Below the pieces are notes generated by a model. That model saw only the letters and a program-made list of their open reading frames with translations, was not told the origin of the DNA and did not search any database. From contig CAZVKN010000038.1 of the NCBI GenBank assembly GCA_964627035.1, forward strand, positions 1 to 26,966: a DNA stretch of 26,966 nucleotides. Reading direction: 5' to 3'. The position numbers and the translations under genes are program-made. The stretch comes from CAZVKN01 sp964627035. Lineage in GTDB: Bacteria > Electryoneota > AABM5-125-24 > Hatepunaeales > Hatepunaeaceae. Positions within the stretch are counted from its first letter, which is position 1, and every line of letters starts with the position of its first letter. Shown here piece after piece: positions 8,803 to 15,461 of the stretch.

Positions 8803-9168
8803 TCAAATCAATTCCGATGAATGTTCCTGAGCTATTTCCAGCAGCTCTGACACATGATCATCCACGAGAGAGTAATAGGTGGATTTTCCCTGTCGACGGT
8901 AATGAACCAAATTCAACTGCCTGAGCGTTTTCAAATGGTAGGACACGGAAGATTGTGTCAATTCCGTAGCCGTTGTTAGATCGTTGACGCACAGCTCTCC
9001 CTGCTGCAGAGCCATCACAATGCGCAGTCGTGTTGGATCACTGAGAACCTTGAACGTTTCCGCAATCAGATGCATTAAGGTTTCCGACGGTAACGACTGT
9101 TTGATTGTAATTAGCAGTTCATCCGTCGGTATCGTGTCTGTCTGTCTGTCAATCGAATACATATTCAT
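8803..9168 (-). CDS. ArsR/SmtB-family zinc-sensing repressor
   Basis: A 121-residue winged-helix repressor. The core runs LSDPTRLRIVMAL (42-54), GELCVNDL (58-64), the recognition helix TQSSVSYHLKTLRQ (71-84), and the wing VHYRRQGKSTYYSL. Near the C-terminus D103, H105, H116 and E119 reproduce the spacing of the alpha5 zinc site of SmtB/CzrA (D-x-H-x10-H-x2-E). The alpha3 position has a single cysteine (C60), whereas the lead/cadmium sensor CadC has a Cys pair, and there is no N-terminal cysteine. It is therefore most likely a Zn(II) sensor that represses its own operon with the downstream pump; family members release DNA on binding metal. The start at 9168 is followed by a second in-frame ATG at 9162; either is possible. 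Confidence 0.93.
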   Translation of the reverse strand: MNMYSIDRQTDTIPTDELLITIKQSLPSETLMHLIAETFKVLSDPTRLRIVMALQQGELCVNDLTTATELTQSSVSYHLKTLRQLNLVHYRRQGKSTYYSLVDDHVSELLEIAQEHSSELI

Positions 9169-9196
9169 GTCCGTATATGTGTTTATATGTGAATAT
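9161..9196. promoter_or_regulatory. Candidate repressor operator overlapping promoter and start codon
   Basis: A perfect 7-bp inverted repeat, ATATTCA (9161-9167) and TGAATAT (9190-9196), flanks a direct repeat TATATGTG at 9174-9181 and 9184-9191 (10-bp period). It overlaps the -10 box and +1, as expected for an autorepressor. It does not match the classical 12-2-12 SmtB operator, so which element is bound is uncertain. Confidence 0.35.
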
Positions 9197-9422
9197 ATAA
9201 ATAAATACTGTCGTTATCAAGTTGATAGATGGTTAGAATCAGGGATCAATCAGATTCACAGCTTGACTTTTAAGGTGAATTGAGTGTAATTTTGCAACGA
9301 AGAGAACTATAGTACAAAAAGATAAGAAAGTATTAACTCTGTACTGTTATTAACAACTGTAGTCGGGCTTGAGACAACCACGACCACCAATCATTATTAA
9401 GTTACACTCTCAACGATAAATA
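9169..9422. other. Divergent intergenic region between metal-efflux operon and panC
   Basis: It carries the operon promoter on the minus strand. On plus a TTGACT at 9263-9268 could serve panC, but no good -10 follows. A copy of the spacer repeat TGTAGTCGGG+CTTGAGACAACCACGA lies at 9357-9387, like 816-864 with the intervening stem deleted. No gene seen. Confidence 0.5.
9192..9220 (-). promoter_or_regulatory. Sigma70-type promoter of the metal-efflux operon
   Basis: On the minus strand TTGATA (9220-9215) and TATATT (9197-9192) are separated by exactly 17 bp. The predicted transcription start near 9185 leaves a 17-nt leader before the ATG. The match to consensus and the spacing are good. Confidence 0.6.
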
Positions 9423-10373
9423 GTGGTATCGCTGCAATTGTCCACTGAATCACAGCTTTCATTATTAAAACAGGAATCAATCATCGCCGATATTAATATT
9501 CTTCGCACCTCTGATGAAATCTTGGAATATGGTGCTGAACTCCGCAAGAAAGGAATCAGGCTGGGGTTGGTGCCGACTATGGGGGCACTGCATGAAGGAC
9601 ATCTCAGCCTCGTCAGGCTGCTTGATGGTCATTGTGATGTTAAAGCCGCTTCGATATATGTGAACCCGGCTCAATTCGGACCGTCCGAAGACCTTGAACG
9701 ATACCCCCATGATGAAGCACTTGACCTGAAGCTGCTTAAGGAAGCAGGATGCGAGGTTGTGTTCTGCCCCGAGGGTAAAGAAATCTATCCTGATAGCTAT
9801 CAGACCTATATAGATGTTTCAGAGCTGTCGAAGCCGTTGTGCGGTCGTTTTCGTCCCGATCATTTCCGTGGGGTAGCGACAATTGTGCTGAAGCTGTTCA
9901 TTCTGACGAATTGTTCGGTTGCTGCGTTTGGATTAAAGGATTATCAACAAGCACAGGTCATCCGCCGCATGGTCGAAGATTTGCATCTGCCTGTAGAACT
10001 TGTATTCGGGGAAACTATACGCGAGGATGACGGACTGGCGATGTCGTCAAGAAACCGATATATTGCTGAGGAGAAGAGACACATCGCGCTCGCTGTCCCG
10101 TCAGCATTGGAAAAGGCGAGACAGCTCGCAGCCGAAGGTCAGAACAAATCAGCAAGATTAATCAACGAGATGAAGACTATACTGACTAAAGCAGCAGAGC
10201 TTGAAGTTCAGTATATTGAAATAGTAGATCCAAATAGTCTTGAACCGCTTGAAGTGATTGGTGATCAGGCTCAAGCCTTGGTTGCTGTATTTGTCGGGAC
10301 TACCAGACTTATTGACAACATCCGCATTGGAACCGGAGCAAAGACGAAACCAATTACCGGAGTGAGCATATAA
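9423..10373 (+). CDS. panC: Pantothenate synthetase
   Basis: Catalyses ATP-dependent joining of pantoate and beta-alanine, the last step of pantothenate (vitamin B5, CoA precursor) synthesis in the cytoplasm. Seen here: the nucleotidyltransferase signature TMGALHEGH (52-60, HxGH type), YVNPAQFGP, GRFRPDHFRGV, KDYQQ (172-176) and the KMSKS-like MSSRN (207-211). The usual FGEKDYQQ reads FGLKDYQQ, a small substitution. Family members are about 280 residues; this ORF has 316 because the GTG at 9423 adds about 25 residues before INILRTSDEI, where most PanC proteins begin. No good ribosome-binding site marks any of the possible starts (GTG 9423, TTG 9438), so the N-terminus is uncertain. The stop overlaps the next start by one base (TAATG), so the pair is one operon. 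Confidence 0.93.
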   Translation: MVSLQLSTESQLSLLKQESIIADINILRTSDEILEYGAELRKKGIRLGLVPTMGALHEGHLSLVRLLDGHCDVKAASIYVNPAQFGPSEDLERYPHDEALDLKLLKEAGCEVVFCPEGKEIYPDSYQTYIDVSELSKPLCGRFRPDHFRGVATIVLKLFILTNCSVAAFGLKDYQQAQVIRRMVEDLHLPVELVFGETIREDDGLAMSSRNRYIAEEKRHIALAVPSALEKARQLAAEGQNKSARLINEMKTILTKAAELEVQYIEIVDPNSLEPLEVIGDQAQALVAVFVGTTRLIDNIRIGTGAKTKPITGVSI

Positions 10374-11110
10374 TGAGCATGACATTCTCCACGATCATTA
10401 TGGCAGCAGGCAAAGGCAAGCGGATGAAGTCGGATTTGCCGAAGGTGCTGCATCAACTAACAGGTAAACCGCTCGTTCACCACGTTATAGATCTTGCTAA
10501 TTCAATCGGTTCTCAACGGGTTCTGCTAATCATCAGCCACAAAAAGGAGATGGTGATTGAAGCGACCCGCGACAAAAGTGTTGAGTGGGTGGTGCAGGAA
10601 CAGCCGCTTGGAACGGGTGATGCAGTTAAATCATGCTCCGAAGCAATGAGTGGCTACGAGGGTGATGTACTGATCCTCTCCGGTGATGTTCCGCTGCTTA
10701 AAGGTGATACAATCCGCAGGGCATACGATCTTCACAAATCAACCGGAGCTGCAGCAACCGTTTTTACCTTTGAACCGGACAATGCAACCGGATACGGACG
10801 GATAATCAAAGGCGATGAAGGGGAACTACTTGGGATTGTAGAGCATAAGGATGCGACTGAAGAGCAGCTTAAGATCGGTGAGGTTAACAGTGGGATATAC
10901 TTCTTTCAATCGGAACTACTGTTTGAAGCACTTAAAGAAGTAACAAACGACAATGCTTCCGGTGAGTACTATCTTACCGATACAATACACATCTTGGCTG
11001 ATGAAAACAAACGCATGTCCGCATACCTGGTAAAAGATGCAGATGAGACGGCAGGGGTCAACAGTAAAGAGCAGTTAACAGAAATGGAGAAAATGCTCGC
11101 GGGTAAGTGA
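10373..11110 (+). CDS. GlmU-type nucleotidyltransferase, uridylyltransferase domain only
   Basis: 245 residues matching the N-terminal pyrophosphorylase half of GlmU, which makes UDP-GlcNAc from GlcNAc-1-phosphate and UTP for cell-wall precursors. Motifs: MAAGKGKRMKSDLPKVLH (10-27, the nucleotide-binding G-x-G-x-R-M and catalytic Lys region), QEQPLGTGDAV, SGDVPLL, TGYGRII, and EVNSGIYFF and NASGEYYLTD near the end. The left-handed beta-helix acetyltransferase half of bifunctional GlmU (about 200 residues more) is absent: the ORF stops after a short helix, directly before a new promoter. GlcN-1-P acetylation must then be done by another protein, or the enzyme serves another nucleotide sugar. 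Translationally coupled to panC by a one-base overlap. Confidence 0.88.
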   Translation: MSMTFSTIIMAAGKGKRMKSDLPKVLHQLTGKPLVHHVIDLANSIGSQRVLLIISHKKEMVIEATRDKSVEWVVQEQPLGTGDAVKSCSEAMSGYEGDVLILSGDVPLLKGDTIRRAYDLHKSTGAAATVFTFEPDNATGYGRIIKGDEGELLGIVEHKDATEEQLKIGEVNSGIYFFQSELLFEALKEVTNDNASGEYYLTDTIHILADENKRMSAYLVKDADETAGVNSKEQLTEMEKMLAGK

Positions 11111-11120
11111 AGCTGTTGAG

Positions 11121-11149
11121 TTGACATTTTGGAGTAATATTGTTACAAT
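11121..11149 (+). promoter_or_regulatory. Near-consensus sigma70 promoter
   Basis: TTGACA (11121-11126), a 17-bp spacer and TACAAT (11144-11149) lie 45-73 nt before the start of the exported protein gene at 11194. This is the best promoter match in the window. Confidence 0.75.
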
Positions 11150-11193
11150 ATAGATTCAGCTACTTGACATAGAAACATTATCTTGAGATATAC

Positions 11194-11673
11194 ATGAATA
11201 AGATTACGCTAATAATTTGCGCTCTGCTTCTTACAATCGGCACATTGCACAGCCAGCCGGTCCGTGAAGACAACGGCGCATCATTCAGGGATTGGCTGGG
11301 CGGCACAGATCAGCCGTCGTTCCAGCTTCTGGATCCATCGAAGTTTTCGCTGCAGCACTCGGTGTCGTTCGGAGCGTCGCTTGGCGGCGGAACATCACTA
11401 ATGCAGAGCATTTACACTGCTCGCATAGGCTATCAGATTTCCAATCCACTCTCTCTGACATTCCTGCTCGGGATGCAGAATAACCGATTCGGCGGTAACG
11501 GAATATCGAACATGTCTATGACCGCACCTTTCGGTGGAGTGATGCTGGATTACCGACCGTCGAAGAATGTTTATTTCCACATGTCAATCCTTCAGGCACC
11601 TCGTCAGACCTGGCAGGATGTGAACAACTCATCTATGAACAGTACATCAGAGGGAAATAGTCCAAACAGATAA
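11194..11673 (+). CDS. Small exported protein, outer-membrane-like, unknown function
   Basis: Not recognised as a named family. It has 159 residues with a clear signal peptide (KITLIICALLLTIGTLHS, cleavage probably before QPV). The mature part is rich in Gly, Ser and aromatic residues with alternating hydrophobic positions (SVSFGASLGGG, TARIGYQIS, LSLTFLLGMQNNRFGG, FGGVMLDYRPSKNVYFHMSI), resembling short transmembrane beta-strands or a small beta-barrel or periplasmic protein. The tail is Ser/Asn-rich and polar. Its own promoter lies directly upstream, separating it from panC-glmU. FCB genomes often carry such a protein before a LytR_C-rsfS pair, but I infer no function. Confidence 0.75.
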   Translation: MNKITLIICALLLTIGTLHSQPVREDNGASFRDWLGGTDQPSFQLLDPSKFSLQHSVSFGASLGGGTSLMQSIYTARIGYQISNPLSLTFLLGMQNNRFGGNGISNMSMTAPFGGVMLDYRPSKNVYFHMSILQAPRQTWQDVNNSSMNSTSEGNSPNR

Positions 11674-11745
11674 TAAACTGTAGGGATGATCGTTTTGCCA
11701 TAAGCAATTTTACTGAATCAAGCTTTTAGATAGAATAAGTACTCT

Positions 11746-12375
11746 ATGTCACCACTCCCCCGAAACCTGAAATATCGGGACACACATAATCGCAAACCGT
11801 CCAATCTGCAGACGATTCTGCTCGTTCTGTTGTCCGTTCAAATCATACTGACGATCGGTATGTGGATAGACCTGCATGACAGTTCACCTTCTGAACGAAA
11901 GACATCAGTTGTATCGAATGAAACGGTCGAACAGACAAAGAGCGGTTCTGTGCTCAACGAGTTTCCCGAGACTGACCCCAACGAAATCCCGCATGTTTAC
12001 ACTGAACCTGAAATCAATCTTATTGAAGAAAAGGTTATCACCTCGCCGCCAATTATCACCCCCGCTCCAATTCGGCTCCAGATCCTCAACGGATGTGGTG
12101 TCGGGCGAGTCGCAGCCAAATTGGATAAATGGATGTCGAACAAGGGTTTCAAATACAACATTATTGAAGTGGACAATGCCGATCGGACGGACTACCGGGA
12201 TACAATCATTCTCGACCGGACAGGTAAAGCTGATGCTGCGAAAACCTTAGCCGACAGACTCGGTATCAGTCATACCTTTATCCAGAACCGACCAAACCTA
12301 CCGGCAAATAATGCGGATTTGACGATTATAATTGGTAATGATTACACACGGTTAAATTTTGTCCAAGACAACTAA
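11746..12375 (+). CDS. Membrane-anchored LytR C-terminal domain protein
   Basis: 209 residues: a short basic cytoplasmic tail, one membrane helix (about 22-42, TILLVLLSVQIILTIGMW), a low-complexity linker rich in Glu, Thr and Pro (45-110), and a LytR_C domain from about 113 (IRLQILNGCGVGRVAAKL, DTIILDRTGKADAAKTLADRL, ADLTIIIGND). LytR_C is a periplasmic or extracellular domain found after LytR-CpsA-Psr enzymes or alone; its ligand is not firmly known, and a cell-envelope role is likely. No LCP catalytic domain is present. The gene overlaps rsfS by 17 bases, an arrangement I associate with FCB-type genomes. No convincing Shine-Dalgarno precedes the ATG. Confidence 0.85.
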   Translation: MSPLPRNLKYRDTHNRKPSNLQTILLVLLSVQIILTIGMWIDLHDSSPSERKTSVVSNETVEQTKSGSVLNEFPETDPNEIPHVYTEPEINLIEEKVITSPPIITPAPIRLQILNGCGVGRVAAKLDKWMSNKGFKYNIIEVDNADRTDYRDTIILDRTGKADAAKTLADRLGISHTFIQNRPNLPANNADLTIIIGNDYTRLNFVQDN

Positions 12376-12736
12376 AAACGTACCTCTCGACTCCCATGCA
12401 ATGGCAGTTCGAGCTGCCGAACTGGCATCCGAGAAACAAGCTGTAGATATATTGGTTCTTGACCTGAGAGAAGTCACCGACTTTGCTGATTTCTTCGTTA
12501 TATGCAGCGGAGTGGTAGATGTCCATGTCCGTGCTATTTATGACAGCATTGAGTCTGAACTTACCAAGCTGGGAATGAAACCTAAGCATGTCGAAGGACA
12601 GGAGAATCTCCGCTGGGTGCTGATGGACTATGTTGATATCGTAGTCAATGTGTTTCAGCCGGATGCACGCGGTTACTATTCACTTGAACGATTATGGGGT
12701 GACGCAACTGTCGTAAATATTGAAGGGATCGAGTAG
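12359..12736 (+). CDS. rsfS: Ribosome silencing factor RsfS (Iojap family)
   Basis: Binds ribosomal protein uL14 on the large subunit and blocks subunit joining, lowering translation when nutrients are short. 125 residues, normal for the family. Conserved segments: DILVLDLREVTDFADFFVI (30-48) with ICSG, HVEGQ (78-82), RWVLMDYVDIVVNVF (85-99) and YYSLERLWGDA (106-116). The usual LLDYGD reads LMDYVD. The start is probably the TTG at 12359, inside the end of the LytR_C gene, giving an N-terminal stub STTK-like to other members; the ATG at 12401 (MAVRAAELA) would also give a plausible protein. The stop overlaps argS by one base (TAGTG), so the three genes form a coupled unit. Confidence 0.93.
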   Translation: MSKTTKNVPLDSHAMAVRAAELASEKQAVDILVLDLREVTDFADFFVICSGVVDVHVRAIYDSIESELTKLGMKPKHVEGQENLRWVLMDYVDIVVNVFQPDARGYYSLERLWGDATVVNIEGIE

Positions 12737-14376
12737 TGTCCGCTCAATCTGCCCATGAATTCATCACCACATCCCTACTAACAATCTGCGCTGATCAAGG
12801 GATAGACTCACCACAAATAGTACTTGAGACTCCACGACAGAAAGGCTTTGGCGACCTGTCATGCAATGTTGCGATGATTGCAGCCAAGCAACTGCGGAAG
12901 AATCCTCGCGACATTGCTCAGAAAGTAGCGTCTGCATTTCCGACATCATCGGACATGATTGATGCAGTCGAAGTTGCCGGACCCGGATTCCTGAATTTCC
13001 GTATTGCTAAGGGATATTATCATAATCTGCTTGCGGAAATCCTTCGAGATCCATCGCAATTTGGTCAATCCAATTTCGGCAACGGAGAACGGTGGCATTT
13101 TGAATTTGTAAGTGCAAACCCGACAGGTCCTGTGAATGTTGTAAGTGCACGTGCAGCCTCAATCGGTGATACTTTGGTCAGAGTGTTCAGCAAACTCGGC
13201 TATTCAACCCACAGTGAATATTATGTTAATGACGGTGGTCGTCAGGTTCGACTGTTGGGTGCATCGCTGAGAGCACGATTGACGCAGATTGAATCAGGAA
13301 GCGACACTGCTGACATCCCGGATGACGGCTATCACGGTGAAGATGTGTTGGATGTGGCTCGCAAATGGAGAGAAGCTCATCCTGATGAAGAACTTCCCGA
13401 TGATGACCTCCTTGGAAGACAGGCAGCCGATGAAATTCGTGATGGACAGCAGGCTACACTAGAGACTTTTCTTGTCAGATTTAACAAGTGGTTCCGTGAG
13501 AGTGAGCTGTATAGTTCGGGAAGTGTAGAAGAGGCAATCGCTAAACTATTAGATCAAGACTTGACTTATGAGAAGGATGGCGCACGATTCTTCCGGGCAA
13601 GTGATTTCGGTGACAGCGATGATCGGGTTGTAATCACCTCAGACGGTCGTTACACTTACATAGTTCCTGACATTGCCTATCACCTTCGCAAGTTTAGCCA
13701 GGCGGATCATGTTGTTACACTGCTGGGACCTGATCATCACGGGCATATACTCCAGCTTCGGTCGGCACTTAAGGCATTGACTTCTGTTGAGGAGGAAGAA
13801 GGATTCTTCCATCCGCTCATCATACAACAGGTAAACTTAAAACGATCCGGTCAACCCGTCAAAATGTCCAAACGTGCAGGTGTCGGTATCGTGCTGGATG
13901 AGCTAATTGATGAAGTAGGCGTTGACGCAGCGCGATTTTTCTTCCTGAGACGAAAAACATCATCCCCGCTCGATTTTGATCTCGACATTGCCAAGAAACA
14001 CACTGATGAGAATCCCGTATATTATGTGCAGTACGCACATGCACGGATTCACTCGATCCTGAGACAACCCGCTGCAAATATTGACGGAGATTCTGATCTT
14101 TCTTTGCTGGCTGAAGAGGAAGAGATTGATCTGATTCGGATGTTGTCACGTTTTCCTTCCACACTTGAAGCAATTGTCAACGGAATTGATCCTCAACCGC
14201 TGACGACATACTTGATCGAACTGGCTCGTGCATTTCACCTGTTTTACACCAAGCATCGAGTAATCGGTGATGATGAGGCTGTTAGTAGTGCAAGATTGTC
14301 TCTTTGTAAAGCTGTGGCAGAGATTGTTCATGAAGGGTTGGGGTTGATGGGAGTGTCGGCTCCTCAAAAAATGTAA
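12736..14376 (+). CDS. argS: Arginyl-tRNA synthetase
   Basis: Charges tRNA-Arg with arginine (class I synthetase). 546 residues with all expected parts: the N-terminal Arg-tRNA domain (KGFGDLSCNVAM, 36-47), the catalytic entry FVSANPTGPVNVVSARAA (124-141), YYVNDGGRQ, the KMSKS loop as KMSKR (376-380), and the DALR anticodon-binding domain (YVQYAHARIHSILRQ) ending in the family-typical GLMGVSAPQKM. The HIGH element, normally HVGH after NPTGP, here reads NVVS. I believe related FCB enzymes have similar variants, so it may still be active. The GTG start at 12736 overlaps the rsfS stop by one base and implies coupled translation. Confidence 0.96.
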   Translation: MSAQSAHEFITTSLLTICADQGIDSPQIVLETPRQKGFGDLSCNVAMIAAKQLRKNPRDIAQKVASAFPTSSDMIDAVEVAGPGFLNFRIAKGYYHNLLAEILRDPSQFGQSNFGNGERWHFEFVSANPTGPVNVVSARAASIGDTLVRVFSKLGYSTHSEYYVNDGGRQVRLLGASLRARLTQIESGSDTADIPDDGYHGEDVLDVARKWREAHPDEELPDDDLLGRQAADEIRDGQQATLETFLVRFNKWFRESELYSSGSVEEAIAKLLDQDLTYEKDGARFFRASDFGDSDDRVVITSDGRYTYIVPDIAYHLRKFSQADHVVTLLGPDHHGHILQLRSALKALTSVEEEEGFFHPLIIQQVNLKRSGQPVKMSKRAGVGIVLDELIDEVGVDAARFFFLRRKTSSPLDFDLDIAKKHTDENPVYYVQYAHARIHSILRQPAANIDGDSDLSLLAEEEEIDLIRMLSRFPSTLEAIVNGIDPQPLTTYLIELARAFHLFYTKHRVIGDDEAVSSARLSLCKAVAEIVHEGLGLMGVSAPQKM

Positions 14377-14398
14377 CTGAAATATTATTGAGATAAGG

Positions 14399-15310
14399 AT
14401 GAATAACAAATCAATCACCGTCGTCGGTTCGGCGGCATTGGATACAATAGAAACCCCGTTTGGACGAGTTGAAGATGCACTCGGCGGGTCGGTTTCGTAC
14501 ATCGGAGCTGTCGGTTCGCTGTTTGCTCCTGTCAATGTGGTCGGAGTGGTTGGTGACGACTTTCCGCTTGAACAGATTGAATTCATGCGTGAGCGTGGTG
14601 TCAATTTTGATGGATTGACCACTGAAGTCGGCAGAACCTTCCGTTGGGAAGGACGTTACCATAAGAACATGAATATCCGCGACACGCTCAGCACCGAACT
14701 CGGTGTATTTGCAGGATTCGAGCCTCTGCTGCCAAAACAAGCAGCACGTGCCGATTTCCTGATGCTGGCAAACATTGACCCGATACTACAGTTGGATGTA
14801 CTGGAGCAGATGGTCGCACCTAAGCTGGTCGCATTTGACACGATGAACTACTGGATTGAGAGCAACCGAGATGCGGTTGAGGAAGTACTCAGCAAAGTTC
14901 ATATTGTCGTGGTCAACGATGAGGAAATTAGACTGCTAACCGGGATTGATTCACTTCTGGAGGGAGCTGAGCAGTTGCTGAAAATGGGTCCGGCGTATGT
15001 GATCGTCAAAAAAGGCGAGCACGGTTCAATGCTGATCAGCCGGGGTGATCCACCGTTTCTCTGTCCGGCGTTCCCGCTCGTCAGTCCGAAAGACCCAACC
15101 GGAGCAGGTGATACGTTTGCCGGGGGGATGATGGGATACCTTGCAGCGACTGAAGACATAAGCTCGATGAACATCCGCACAGCCATCGTTTACGGAACCA
15201 TCGCAGCTTCATTTACCGTTGAGGATTTCGGGGTGACTCCGCTGGTGAGCCTGACTTCACACAGTGTCGAAAAACGGTTTCGGCAGTTTCAGACGATGCT
15301 TGAGTTCTGA
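14399..15310 (+). CDS. PfkB-family carbohydrate or nucleoside kinase
   Basis: 303 residues of the ribokinase/PfkB fold. Seen: VVGSAALDTIETP (8-20), the substrate glycine pair ALGGSVSYIG (28-36), GVVGDDFP, VAFDTMNYWI (144-153), VVVNDEEIRLLTG (170-182), VIVKKGEHG (201-209), and the anion-hole/catalytic motif DPTGAGDTFAGG (232-243) with D238 as the likely base. The family phosphorylates sugars, adenosine or related compounds with ATP in the cytoplasm. The DTMN(F/Y)WI motif marks a distinct subgroup whose substrate I cannot assign. It starts 22 bp after argS with a GAGA/AAGG ribosome site and probably shares its transcript. Confidence 0.9.
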   Translation: MNNKSITVVGSAALDTIETPFGRVEDALGGSVSYIGAVGSLFAPVNVVGVVGDDFPLEQIEFMRERGVNFDGLTTEVGRTFRWEGRYHKNMNIRDTLSTELGVFAGFEPLLPKQAARADFLMLANIDPILQLDVLEQMVAPKLVAFDTMNYWIESNRDAVEEVLSKVHIVVVNDEEIRLLTGIDSLLEGAEQLLKMGPAYVIVKKGEHGSMLISRGDPPFLCPAFPLVSPKDPTGAGDTFAGGMMGYLAATEDISSMNIRTAIVYGTIAASFTVEDFGVTPLVSLTSHSVEKRFRQFQTMLEF

Positions 15311-15389
15311 TTGTACTGGAAAACGGGGAGCACGACAAGAATTTCAGCACTCCCCATATGTGTTTAACCGTCAAGCAATTTATAGTATT

Positions 15390-15415
15390 GGATTCCAGAT
15401 CAAATCCTGAATGAC
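15390..15415. repeat. Degenerate copy of the TTCCGGAT palindrome repeat
   Basis: The pattern GGATTCCAGATCAAATCC plus TGAATGAC resembles the copies at 23148-23174 and 24496-24521, with two arm mismatches. It lies in the 151-bp gap before the lipoprotein gene. Confidence 0.5.
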
Positions 15416-15461
15416 TATCAATCGCTAAGTAGATCCGATAAAAAAATAATTTGGGTATGTT

